38,251 nt of DNA from Bacteroidales bacterium UBA2287 (GTDB lineage: Bacteria; Bacteroidota; Bacteroidia; Bacteroidales; Tenuifilaceae). The stretch spans positions 1 through 38,251 of the forward strand of contig DDWL01000012.1 in NCBI GenBank assembly GCA_002345675.1, in the 5' to 3' direction. Each line of letters begins with the position of its first letter. The stretch's first letter is position 1. A program made the translations under genes and the position numbers. Of this stretch, positions 24,108 through 31,995 are shown piece after piece. The notes below the pieces were generated by a model. The model was not told the DNA's origin and did not search any database. It was given only the letters and a program-made list of their open reading frames with translations.

Positions 24108-26243
24108 TTAATCGTTAAATTTGTCGAGTAGTAATTCAAGTATTTGCTTTCCGGCAAACGAAACCGATGTTCCAGGACCAAAAATGGCAGCAACGCCATT
24201 GTCGTACAGGTACTGGTAATCCTGTGCAGGAATTACGCCACCGCAAATTACCATTATATCCTCTCGTCCAAGTTTTTTCAATTCTGCCATAACCTGAGGA
24301 ACAAGGGTTTTATGACCTGCTGCCAAGCTCGAAACGCCAAGAATATGAACATCGTTCTCAACAGCTTGTTTTGCTGCTTCGGCAGGAGTTTGGAAAAGTG
24401 GTCCAATGTCAACATCGAAGCCTATATCGGCATAGCCGGTTGCAACAACTTTTGCACCACGGTCGTGGCCATCTTGCCCCATTTTGGCAATCATAATGCG
24501 GGGCTGACGACCTTCGAGTTTGGCAAACTTTTCGCAAAGTTCGCGCGCTTCTTTAAATGTGCTATCGTTCATTGATTCCGATGAGTAAACGCCTGAAATT
24601 GACCTAATAACCGCTTTGTAGCGGCCCGATACTTTTTCGCATGCAGTACTAATTTCGCCAAGAGTAGCACGTTTTTTAGCGGCATCGACCGAAAGTTCGA
24701 GAATGTTTCCATTTCCTGTTCTTGCGCACTCGGTTATTTTCTCGAGTGCTGCTTGAACCTCTGCCTCGTTTCGGTTTGCACGAAGTTCTTTTAATCGACG
24801 AATTTGAGAGTCGCGAACAGCAGTATTGTCAACGTCGAGAATCTCAATGGGATCTTCTTTTTCGAGACGATACTTGTTAAGACCAACAATAATGTCTTTT
24901 CTGCTGTCGATACGAGCCTGCTTACGGGCTGCAGCCTCTTCGATGCGCATTTTTGGAAGACCCGTTTCAATGGCTTTTGCCATTCCGCCAAGTTCCTCAA
25001 CTTCCTGAATTAACGCCCATGCCTTATTGGCAATTTCGTGAGTTAATTTTTCTACGTAGAACGAGCCAGCCCAAGGATCGACGGCTTTACAAATATTTGT
25101 TTCTTCTTGTAAATAAATTTGTGTGTTGCGGGCAATACGAGCCGAAAAATCGGTTGGAAGAGCAATTGCCTCGTCGAGAGCGTTGGTGTGCAAGCTTTGG
25201 GTGTGCCCAAGTGCTGCGGCCATAGCCTCAATGCATGTACGTGCAACGTTGTTAAATGGATCCTGTTCGGTTAAGCTCCAGCCCGATGTTTGGCAGTGCG
25301 TACGAAGTGCAAGCGACTTAGGATTTTTTGGGTTGAATTGCTGAACAAGTTTTGCCCAAAGCAAACGGGCAGCACGCATTTTAGCAATTTCCATAAAGTG
25401 ATTCATGCCAACAGCCCAAAAGAACGACAGGCGAGGAGCAAAGGCATCGATATCGAGTCCCGAATTTACACCAGTACGAAGGTACTCAAGGCCATCGGCA
25501 AGGGTGTAAGCCAGTTCAATGTCGGCGGTTGCACCAGCCTCTTGCATGTGGTAGCCCGAAATGGAAATGCTGTTGAACTTGGGCATGTTTTTGGCCGTAT
25601 ACTGGAAAATATCGGCAATAATTTTCATCGAGAATTCGGGTGGGTAAATGTATGTATTCCGCACCATAAACTCTTTTAAAATATCGTTCTGAATAGTACC
25701 GGTAAGCTGCTCGAGCGTTGCACCTTGCTCCATGGCAGCCACAATGTAAAAAGCCATAATTGGGAGAACAGCTCCGTTCATTGTCATGGAAACCGACATT
25801 TTGTTGAGGGGAATTCCATCAAAAAGAATTTTCATGTCCTCAACCGAGTCGATTGCCACACCTGCCTTACCAACGTCGCCCATAACACGCTCGTGGTCGG
25901 AGTCGTAGCCACGGTGAGTGGCAAGGTCGAACGCTACAGAAAGGCCCATTTGGCCAGCGGCCAAGTTACGACGGTAAAAGGCATTCGACTCATGTGCAGT
26001 AGAAAATCCTGCGTACTGGCGAACAGTCCAAGGTTTCATTACGTACATGCTGCTGTATGGCCCGCGAAGGAAAGGCGGAATTCCAGCGGCATAGTTGAGG
26101 TGTTCCATGCCCTCAAGGTCCAAAGCCGAGTAAATGGGCTTCACAGGAATTTGCTCTGGCGTAATAAAGAGGTTATTTCCCTCTACCTTATGCTCACTGC
26201 AGTGTTCCTGGTCAATTTTTATTTTAGTGAAATCTGGTTTCAT
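24108..26243 (-). CDS. mutB: Methylmalonyl-CoA mutase large (catalytic, B12-binding) subunit (711 aa)
   Basis: Interconverts (R)-methylmalonyl-CoA and succinyl-CoA using adenosylcobalamin, in the cytoplasm, in the succinate-propionate route. The substrate-channel segment (residues 60-87, containing RGPYSSMYVMKPWTVRQYAG) is fully conserved, as is 'FDLATHRGYDSDH' (about 105-117). The C-terminal cobalamin domain starts near residue 584, with the axial-ligand motif GQDGHDRG (His593) followed by 'GVSSLAAGHKTL' and 'CGGVIPAQDY'. The length is normal for the catalytic chain. It lies downstream of the small-subunit gene on the same strand, but a GxxExxY gene and repeats are wedged between them. A clear terminator follows. 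Gene naming (mutA/mutB, scpA) varies between organisms. Confidence 0.96.
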   Translation of the reverse strand: MKPDFTKIKIDQEHCSEHKVEGNNLFITPEQIPVKPIYSALDLEGMEHLNYAAGIPPFLRGPYSSMYVMKPWTVRQYAGFSTAHESNAFYRRNLAAGQMGLSVAFDLATHRGYDSDHERVMGDVGKAGVAIDSVEDMKILFDGIPLNKMSVSMTMNGAVLPIMAFYIVAAMEQGATLEQLTGTIQNDILKEFMVRNTYIYPPEFSMKIIADIFQYTAKNMPKFNSISISGYHMQEAGATADIELAYTLADGLEYLRTGVNSGLDIDAFAPRLSFFWAVGMNHFMEIAKMRAARLLWAKLVQQFNPKNPKSLALRTHCQTSGWSLTEQDPFNNVARTCIEAMAAALGHTQSLHTNALDEAIALPTDFSARIARNTQIYLQEETNICKAVDPWAGSFYVEKLTHEIANKAWALIQEVEELGGMAKAIETGLPKMRIEEAAARKQARIDSRKDIIVGLNKYRLEKEDPIEILDVDNTAVRDSQIRRLKELRANRNEAEVQAALEKITECARTGNGNILELSVDAAKKRATLGEISTACEKVSGRYKAVIRSISGVYSSESMNDSTFKEARELCEKFAKLEGRQPRIMIAKMGQDGHDRGAKVVATGYADIGFDVDIGPLFQTPAEAAKQAVENDVHILGVSSLAAGHKTLVPQVMAELKKLGREDIMVICGGVIPAQDYQYLYDNGVAAIFGPGTSVSFAGKQILELLLDKFND

Positions 26244-26259
26244 AGTTATTTGTTTTTAA

Positions 26260-26294
26260 CACAGAGACTCAGGGATACAGAGTTTCACAGAGAA
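26260..26294. repeat. Left flanking repeat of the GxxExxY insertion (CACAGAG type)
   Basis: The run contains CACAGAGACTC, ACAGAGTTT and CACAGAGAA. It resembles the reverse complement of the repeat at 26681-26732, so the two form an imperfect inverted pair around the GxxExxY gene. It supplies the stop codon of that gene (at 26285-26287) and starts 16 bases upstream of the mutase large-subunit ATG. Confidence 0.6.
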
Positions 26295-26680
26295 CCATTA
26301 ATTTTTCGACGTATTCCTGTATGTAAAACAGGGACATTGAAATTTATGAGTAGACCAAGTTTTATGTTTGCCAATTTTAAGTATGTAACTAGCTGCATTT
26401 CATGAACAGGAAGTATTACCTCAACGGCTTTTAATTCAAGTATATTTATGTCTTCGACCAATAAATCAACAATAAAATCCTTATTTAAGTTATTGCCTTT
26501 ATAGTGAAGTGGTAGTTTAACTTGAGTTTTGAAACTTATGCCTCTTCTCTTAAGTTCATCCATTAAACAGTGCTGATATACCGACTCGAGCAAACCTGGA
26601 CCAAGAGTTTTATGAACCTCAATGGCAGCGCCTATTATTTCGCTCGATAATTCGTTATATTCAATTTCAGTTAATGTCAT
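26285..26680 (-). CDS. GxxExxY family protein (131 aa)
   Basis: Member of the GxxExxY family (PF13366, PD-(D/E)xK-like fold), recognised from 'EIIGAAIEVHKTLGPGLLESVYQ' split over residues about 14-36, with the naming motif G-L-L-E-S-V-Y. The conserved 'VDLLVEDINILELKAV' (about 71-86) carries the Asp and Glu-x-Lys of a nuclease-like core. The biochemical role of the family is not established; nuclease activity is only suggested by the fold. The gene sits between the two mutase subunit genes on the same strand, with CACAGAG-type repeats on both sides, and its last codons lie in the left repeat. This looks like an inserted cassette and not a mutase-related gene. Confidence 0.88.
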   Translation of the reverse strand: MTLTEIEYNELSSEIIGAAIEVHKTLGPGLLESVYQHCLMDELKRRGISFKTQVKLPLHYKGNNLNKDFIVDLLVEDINILELKAVEVILPVHEMQLVTYLKLANIKLGLLINFNVPVLHTGIRRKINGSL

Positions 26681-26732
26681 AAACTCTGTGTTCCTCTGTC
26701 CCCGATAACTATCGGGGTCTGTGTCTTTGTGT
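26681..26732. repeat. Right flanking repeat of the GxxExxY insertion with a REP hairpin
   Basis: The segment begins AAACTCTGTG directly next to the GxxExxY start codon and ends GTGTCTTTGTG directly at the stop of the mutase small subunit. In its middle is a perfect hairpin CCCCGATA-AC-TATCGGGG (26700-26717). The same 16-base core recurs at 32047-32062. Confidence 0.65.
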
Positions 26733-28613
26733 TTAATTTATTTTAAGTAGCTGTTGATAGTGTTTTAGCGTGTCCAAAAGGTTCGACTTAACGCTAATGA
26801 AGTTGCTTATTCCTTTTGCCTCAAGTTCGGGTTTGCAGGCAGGTTCGCCAGCTACCACAAATAGGGCTTTGCCATTCAGTTTTTCGAAAGCTTCGGGGGC
26901 AAAGGTTGCGTTTTCATCGTCCGACGAGCAAATAACAACCATGTCGGCTTTTGCGTCGATAGCTGCCTTAACCCCTTCGTCAACAGTTTTAAAACCAAGA
27001 TTATCGATTACCTCAAAGCCTGCGCAGGCAAAGAAGTTACAGCTGAACTGAGCACGAGCCCTGCGGAAGGTTAAACCGCCAAGGGTAAGCATAAACACTT
27101 TTGGGCGGCGACCGCTTGCATCGGTTTTATAGCGAAGCTCTTCGAGTTGCTGTGCTGCACGGTATGGCACTAAAGGTTCGGCAATTGCATCGGTTGGCTT
27201 AACGGTTTCGGGAGCTTTAACGTGTTCGGGTTTAACCGCATTTAGGTCGGCCAGTTCACCAAAGTTAGGGTACTGATTGGTTCCAAGAACTGTTTCGCGG
27301 CGCGACGAAATGCTTGCCAAACGTTTTTGGGCAACCACCTTTATTTCGCTCTGAACGAAACCTGCAATAAACGCCTTACTGTAACCGCCCATTTGGTCAA
27401 CCTTTAGGAAAAGGTTCCACGCATGTTCAATTAGTGAAGAGGTAAGGGTTTCAATGTAGTAGCTTCCAGCCGCGGCATCAACAACTTTCGAAAGGTAAGC
27501 TTCTTCGCGAATAACTAGCTGCTGATTACGGGCAATGCGCTCCGAGAAAACGGTTGGTTTTTGGTATGGCGCATCGAAGGGAAGCACGGTTAAGCTGTGA
27601 ATTCCTCCTAAAACAGCGCTCATTGCCTCTGTCGAAGAGCGAAGCATGTTTACGTAAGGGTCGTAAATGGTCATGTTCCACCTACCAGTAACCGCATGAA
27701 TGTTTATTTGTGTAGTCGAAATATCTTCGGGAAGGAAAGCCTCGGTTAGTTTTGCCCAAAGTAGGCGAACTGCACGGAATTTGGCAATTTCCATAAAGTA
27801 GTTAGGGCCAATTGCAAATGTGAACCTAATTTTCGATGCTGCCTCGGCAGCAGGAACGCCCTGTTCGGTCAGCCACTGCATATACTCGGCGCCCATTGCA
27901 AGGGCAAAGGCGAGTTCTTGAACTGCTGTGCCACCGGAGTTATGAAAAATACTTGCGTCAACTTCAATAAGCCTAAACTTAGGAAGCTGGCGACCCATTT
28001 CAACAAGTTCTTTAACCTTAATTCGCGAAGTTGTCTCGTCCTTGCAGTAGTTACCCTTGCGGGTTAACGAGTTAAGCGGACTGTAGTTAAACGAACCAAG
28101 TGCATTTGTAGGGTTTTGCTTGTTGGCCTTTAGCCAATCGACAAGAACTGGAAGAATTTTCTTCGAGTTGTGACCCGAAACAAAGTTTACCTCGGTTTTA
28201 CTAAAGTCAATTCCCTTAAGCAGTTTGTCGAGACCATCGACAGAAGGTTCGCAGTCGGAGCAGGTTTCGAAGCCAAATGCTTCGGTTCCCTGTTTTAGCG
28301 CTTTAAGCGCTGCCTCGTTGGTAGCTTGCGAGTCGGTTGCGTCGAAATCCTGACGGACAAGCCACGTGTTGCCTTTGGTTTCGTTGCCACGAATAAAGGG
28401 GAAATCGCCAGGCTGAGCGTGAATATGCCCAATGTTTTCGGTATCCTCGGCACGATAGTAGGGTTTAACGCTAAAACCCTCGAGGGGTTTCCAAACCAGT
28501 TTCTTATCGTAGTCGGCACCTTTTAAATCCTGGTGTATTACCTCCTCCCACTCCCGGGTTGTAACCGGGGGAAACTCGGCGAATAGCTTGGAGTTCTTGG
28601 TGTTTTCTGCCAT
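26733..28613 (-). CDS. mutA: Methylmalonyl-CoA mutase small (non-catalytic) subunit (626 aa)
   Basis: Structural partner of the catalytic chain in heterodimeric methylmalonyl-CoA mutase. The barrel half is recognisable by 'YYRAEDTENIGHIHAQPGDFPFIRG' split over about 53-76, 'NIHAVTGRWNMTIYDPYVNMLRSS' around 310-333, and 'YIETLTSSLIEHAW' around 395-408. In the C-terminal domain (about 503-626) the cobalamin-ligand motif is replaced by 'LGGLTFRRAR' (511-520) with no His, as expected for this chain. It is the first gene of the mutase run, with a promoter-like box 35 bases upstream. It ends 52 bases before the GxxExxY start. Propionate formation or degradation is the likely context. Confidence 0.94.
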   Translation of the reverse strand: MAENTKNSKLFAEFPPVTTREWEEVIHQDLKGADYDKKLVWKPLEGFSVKPYYRAEDTENIGHIHAQPGDFPFIRGNETKGNTWLVRQDFDATDSQATNEAALKALKQGTEAFGFETCSDCEPSVDGLDKLLKGIDFSKTEVNFVSGHNSKKILPVLVDWLKANKQNPTNALGSFNYSPLNSLTRKGNYCKDETTSRIKVKELVEMGRQLPKFRLIEVDASIFHNSGGTAVQELAFALAMGAEYMQWLTEQGVPAAEAASKIRFTFAIGPNYFMEIAKFRAVRLLWAKLTEAFLPEDISTTQINIHAVTGRWNMTIYDPYVNMLRSSTEAMSAVLGGIHSLTVLPFDAPYQKPTVFSERIARNQQLVIREEAYLSKVVDAAAGSYYIETLTSSLIEHAWNLFLKVDQMGGYSKAFIAGFVQSEIKVVAQKRLASISSRRETVLGTNQYPNFGELADLNAVKPEHVKAPETVKPTDAIAEPLVPYRAAQQLEELRYKTDASGRRPKVFMLTLGGLTFRRARAQFSCNFFACAGFEVIDNLGFKTVDEGVKAAIDAKADMVVICSSDDENATFAPEAFEKLNGKALFVVAGEPACKPELEAKGISNFISVKSNLLDTLKHYQQLLKIN

Positions 28614-28647
28614 AACGTAGTATAATTGTTTAGTTGAAATCGAAAGG

Positions 28648-28655
28648 CAAATTTA
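28648..28655 (-). promoter_or_regulatory. Candidate -7 promoter box (TAAATTTG)
   Basis: TAAATTTG on the minus strand fits TAnnTTTG and lies 34 bases upstream of the mutase small-subunit ATG, giving a leader of plausible length. No TTG is seen about 20 bases further upstream. It is the best candidate for the mutase operon promoter. Confidence 0.4.
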
Positions 28656-28758
28656 CTAACAATTCTTTTTTGTAGCTCATATTGAGGCAATAAAAGGGAA
28701 TAGGGTGTTTTTTAGCATAAAACACGGGAGATTTCCATAGAAATAAATACACCCTTTG

Positions 28759-29079
28759 TTAGCGGCTGGGTTTTCTTTTCGGATTATTAATTTTTATGGG
28801 GCCTTGAAGAGTATCAAAAACATCGGTAATCAGAACACCTTCTTTAACTTTCTTATATACAATTTTATAATTGTTGTTAACTAAATACCTGTGTCCTTCT
28901 TCGAGTTGTAATAAAGTTTCTTCAATTTGTCCTGACTCTGGATGATTAATCAGCTGTCTTGTGGCTATAAAAATATTCTCTTTAATTTTTCGTGCAATTG
29001 TTTCACTTGCAACTTCTTTGTAGTAATCATAAATGTCTTTGAGTGTTTCAGAAGCAAAGTTTGACCAAATAACTTTCAT
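28759..29079 (-). CDS. RelE/ParE superfamily toxin (106 aa)
   Basis: Small basic protein of the RelE/ParE toxin fold: 'WSNFASETLKDIYDYYKEVAS' (split, about 5-24), 'INHPESGQIEE' (about 43-53), 'YKIVYKKVKEGVLITDVFDT' (about 72-91). This is the usual order of helices followed by the C-terminal sheet with 'ITDVFDTLQ'. Members act as ribosome-dependent RNases or gyrase inhibitors; the sequence does not tell which. It starts 4 bases after the stop of the upstream small gene, its presumed antitoxin. The stop codon falls inside GCCGCTAAC, a motif also present in inverted orientation upstream of the antitoxin. Confidence 0.85.
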   Translation of the reverse strand: MKVIWSNFASETLKDIYDYYKEVASETIARKIKENIFIATRQLINHPESGQIEETLLQLEEGHRYLVNNNYKIVYKKVKEGVLITDVFDTLQGPIKINNPKRKPSR

Positions 29080-29083
29080 TAGA

Positions 29084-29320
29084 TTACCACTTTTGGGATT
29101 CTGCTTCTAATTGTTCTTGAGTCTTATATTTACCTGCAAGGTAATCCTTATTTGATTTCCTAGCCCTTTCAATCAATTGTTTTTCTGTAAATGGCTTAAA
29201 TGCCTTTTCTCTAACATCTTTGGTCTTAAAGATAGTCTCTTCAATTATCTTAAACACATCTTCATCTTGAAGATGTATTAAATATTCAATGGCATTTAAC
29301 TTTCTAGTTTGTAAATCCAT
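29084..29320 (-). CDS. Antitoxin of the RelE/ParE-type pair (78 aa)
   Basis: Small charged protein beginning 'MDLQTRKLNAIEYLIHL' and ending 'YKTQEQLEAESQKW'. It is of the type that precedes ParE-like toxins in many Bacteroidota and is annotated there as a hypothetical or addiction-module protein. It presumably neutralises the toxin with its C-terminal tail and represses the operon. No standard HTH or ribbon-helix-helix motif is evident, so the antitoxin role rests on size, charge and a 4-base gap to the toxin start. Confidence 0.75.
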   Translation of the reverse strand: MDLQTRKLNAIEYLIHLQDEDVFKIIEETIFKTKDVREKAFKPFTEKQLIERARKSNKDYLAGKYKTQEQLEAESQKW

Positions 29321-29408
29321 AACGCATACAGTTTATTTTCAAAGATACTAATTAGCTATAAACTTAAACGAATTTTCAGGAATTTTGTTCCATTCACCTT
29401 GCCGCTAA

Positions 29409-29576
29409 CGTTATGATAACTGTGTGCTTGCTATTGCAGGCGAAGCCTGTCAGGATAAATTCGTCGATGGACTCCAGCCTCAGCCGAACGAGGTACAAGT
29501 AAGGAATTATTTCGGGCTCACAAACAAACAAAATGAGGCTCAAATTATCCACGAATTGAGTCACAATGCTATTTAA
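29409..29576 (+). pseudogene. Possible C-terminal coding relic with HELSH motif
   Basis: An open frame without a sensible start runs from 29409 to a TAA at 29574-29576. Its last part reads 'NYFGLTNKQNEAQIIHELSH' and then NAI. The composition looks protein-like and includes HExxH, as in zinc peptidases, but the stretch is too short and too truncated to assign. It may be a gene remnant or chance. Confidence 0.2.
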
Positions 29577-29689
29577 AATGAACTAAACGGATTACTTTCT
29601 AATACATTTTGGGAGACCTCACCATATTCAAGTAAAATGTAGAATAAAAAAATACGAGAATACGAGAATAATTAAGATACAAATGAGCT

Positions 29690-29697
29690 TACCTTTG
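29690..29697 (+). promoter_or_regulatory. Candidate -7 promoter box (TACCTTTG)
   Basis: TACCTTTG matches TAnnTTTG and lies about 76 bases upstream of the HAMP-sensor ATG. No -33 TTG is evident, so confidence is limited. Confidence 0.3.
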
Positions 29698-29773
29698 ACC
29701 AAATATTTTCGAAATAGTTATATAGGAAATTGTAATTAACCGAACGTCATTTTCCCTTTAAGCAATAGAACAC

Positions 29774-30550
29774 ATGAAAAAGAACCTTAAGCTAAAAATA
29801 CTTGCAGGCTTTATGATGCTGGTTGCCTTACTAATGGCTGCAGGCGCAGTTTCAACCATTGAGTTTTTAAAATTAAGCCAATCGGTAACAGTGTTAATCG
29901 ACGACAACTACAAAACCATTGAAGCGTCGAAAACAATGCTCGAAGCACTGGAGAGAGAGGACAGCGGAATATTACTTGTTCTACTTGACGAGGTTGATAC
30001 GGGACGTGAAATTCTGCATACAGCCGACAGCATGTTTGTAGCGTCGTTTAAAGTTGCTAAAAACAACATTACCGAGGTTAATGAAGACGTTAACATACTC
30101 AGAATTGATAGTTTGTATAAGGAGTTTAAAAACAAATGGAGCCAACCCTTTAACTCATTGCAAAGCCAAGGTGGAATAGGAGTTTACCACAAGGATATTC
30201 ACAAGTCGTTTTTAAATGTAAAGAAAGCCGTTAACGACCTAATGACATTAAACCAGCGTAGCATGTTTGAAGAGGCTACAATGCTAAAGGAAAAGTCGCA
30301 TAGGGCAATAATGCCCGGAATTGTAGCCATTGTTGGAGGATTAGTATTTTCGCTGCTGCTAAGTTTTTTTATTTCGAAGTATTTTGTTTCGCCAATTAGC
30401 GAAATTGCTGAGGCAGTAAAAAACTTTACTATTAGGGACAAGGTGCTACGAACGAACATTAAGTCGAACGACGAAATTAAGAAGTTAGAGACTGAAATAA
30501 ACAGCCTTATTTTTAGGTTAACAAAAGATTCTGAAACTAAAGTTAAGTAG
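29774..30550 (+). CDS. Two-helix membrane sensor with terminal HAMP domain and no output domain (258 aa)
   Basis: Layout of a chemoreceptor or histidine-kinase input half. The first membrane helix is at about 8-29 and a helical periplasmic bundle at about 30-178 (four-helix type, with 'REDSGILLVLLDE' around 61-73). The second helix is at about 179-204 and a HAMP-like segment at 201-252 ('VSPISEIAEAVKNF', 'NDEIKKLETEINSL'). The protein stops right after HAMP, so no kinase, cyclase or receptor output is present. The stop is separated from the TrkH start by only 2 bases, so the two are translated together. A regulatory subunit for the potassium channel is a reasonable inference. Alternatively it is a truncated kinase, although there is no frameshifted remainder downstream. 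Confidence 0.8.
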   Translation: MKKNLKLKILAGFMMLVALLMAAGAVSTIEFLKLSQSVTVLIDDNYKTIEASKTMLEALEREDSGILLVLLDEVDTGREILHTADSMFVASFKVAKNNITEVNEDVNILRIDSLYKEFKNKWSQPFNSLQSQGGIGVYHKDIHKSFLNVKKAVNDLMTLNQRSMFEEATMLKEKSHRAIMPGIVAIVGGLVFSLLLSFFISKYFVSPISEIAEAVKNFTIRDKVLRTNIKSNDEIKKLETEINSLIFRLTKDSETKVK

Positions 30551-30552
30551 CC

Positions 30553-31995
30553 ATGCGTAAGGAGGTTATTATAAAGTTCACTGGCTATGTAATGCTGTTT
30601 AACGCATTCTTTTTGCTTGTTTCTTTTCTCATTTCTGCTGCTTTGTCCGAAACATCGACAATTCCTCTCCTTTTCAGTTTTCTTATTTGCATAATTTTCG
30701 GATTTTTCCCATTTATTTTTGTCGAAAACCACGATGAAATTTCATTTTCGGAGGGGCTTGTAATTGTTGCTGCTGGCTGGCTAATTACCTGTTTAGTTGG
30801 AATGTTGCCTTACATAATGTGGGGTGGCGAGTTTTCGGTAATTAATGCATGGTTCGAAAGCGTTTCGGGATTTACAACCACCGGAGCGTCAATTCTTACA
30901 AATGTTGAGGCATTACCAAAAGGGTTACTTTTTTGGCGCTCGTCGACCCATTGGATTGGCGGCGTTGGAATTATAATGTTTGTACTGCTTATTCTTCCGC
31001 ATTCAACAAGTTCGCGCCTAACGCTTATAAATGCCGAAATGAGCGAGCTGTCGAAGCTTAACTTTCGTTACAAAGCTCGAAAAATTGTGCAAGTACTGGT
31101 TGTGGTTTATGTAGGACTTACCCTCATTCAAACTATTTTGCTGACGGTTGCCGGAATGAGTTTTTTCGACGCAATTAACCACTCCTTTGCAACAATTGCC
31201 ACTGGTGGCTTTTCGACAAAAAACTTAAGTGTTGCACATTTCAATAGCCCGTTAATCGATTACATTATTGTGTTTTTCATGCTTATTTCGGGGCTCCACT
31301 TTGGCTTAATTTATAGTACAGTTATTGGGCGAAGCGAAAATATTTTTACAACAGCTTCGGTTAGAGCGTTTGTTTCGCTAATATTTATTGGTGTAATTTT
31401 GGTCGCACTAAAACTTTTTTTCTCAAACTACTATGGCTGGTGGGACTCGCTGCGTTTTGCATCGTTTCAAGTTGTTTCGTTAGCTTCAACAACAGGTTTT
31501 GCTACTGTCGACACAAACAGCTGGCCAGCATTTACCCATATTATTCTTATTTACTTTACCATTCAGTGCGCAATGGTTGGTTCAACCTCGGGCGGATTGA
31601 AATTTGACCGTGTATTTCTATTCTTTAAGTCGCTGGGCAAACAGCTAAAGCTAATACAGCATCCAAGAGCAATATTTGTTGTAAAAATGAACGGACGAGC
31701 CGTTAGTGAGCAGCTCGAAAAGTTAACGCTTGTTTTTATTGTCCTCTACATTTTCACTTTTTTTTCAACAACCTTAGTTTTAACAGCAATTGATGTTGAT
31801 TTATTTACAGCCTTTTCAGCATCGATAACCACTATAGGCAACGTAGGCCCTGGTTTTGGCGAGGTTAGTTCAATGTCGAATTTTTCAACCATTCCAGCAT
31901 TCGGAAAGTTTGTCCTGTCAATAAACATGCTGCTTGGGCGATTGGAAATATTTAATATTATTGCCCTGTTTATGATAAGAAAGGGAGGGTTTTAG
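30553..31995 (+). CDS. trkH: TrkH/KtrB-type potassium uptake channel subunit (480 aa)
   Basis: Integral membrane K+ translocating subunit of the Trk/Ktr superfamily. All four pore-loop selectivity filters are recognisable: 'SGFTTTGAS' (105-113), 'TIATGGFST' (214-222), 'ASTTGFATVD' (311-320) and 'TTIGNVGPGFG' (426-436). The gating-loop sequence 'MVGSTSGGLKFDRV' is at about 341-354, and the second membrane-pore repeat carries 'WIGGVGIIM' (134-142). Length (480) is normal. In characterised systems the channel needs a cytoplasmic TrkA/KtrA RCK partner; none is encoded here. Instead a HAMP sensor gene lies 2 bases upstream. A downstream inverted repeat with an insertion separates it from the convergent racemase gene. 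Confidence 0.95.
   Translation: MRKEVIIKFTGYVMLFNAFFLLVSFLISAALSETSTIPLLFSFLICIIFGFFPFIFVENHDEISFSEGLVIVAAGWLITCLVGMLPYIMWGGEFSVINAWFESVSGFTTTGASILTNVEALPKGLLFWRSSTHWIGGVGIIMFVLLILPHSTSSRLTLINAEMSELSKLNFRYKARKIVQVLVVVYVGLTLIQTILLTVAGMSFFDAINHSFATIATGGFSTKNLSVAHFNSPLIDYIIVFFMLISGLHFGLIYSTVIGRSENIFTTASVRAFVSLIFIGVILVALKLFFSNYYGWWDSLRFASFQVVSLASTTGFATVDTNSWPAFTHIILIYFTIQCAMVGSTSGGLKFDRVFLFFKSLGKQLKLIQHPRAIFVVKMNGRAVSEQLEKLTLVFIVLYIFTFFSTTLVLTAIDVDLFTAFSASITTIGNVGPGFGEVSSMSNFSTIPAFGKFVLSINMLLGRLEIFNIIALFMIRKGGF

Larger units (their letters stand above)
29321..29773. other. Non-coding region between toxin-antitoxin pair and HAMP sensor
   Basis: No intact gene is visible. It contains GCCGCTAACG (29401-29410), a small hairpin CAGGC-GAA-GCCTG around 29437-29449, a possible coding relic ending at 29576, and a promoter-like box at 29690-29697. 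Confidence 0.5.

Noticed and set aside
25725..26405. Plus-strand open frame of 226 codons across the mutase large-subunit start and the GxxExxY gene
   Set aside because: It is His/Asn/Val-rich antisense sequence spanning two genuine genes and a repeat, with no motifs.
28759..29412. Integron cassette with attC site
   Set aside because: GCCGCTAAC does not satisfy the RYYYAAC/GTTRRRY core rules, only one unit is present, and no integrase gene is in the window.
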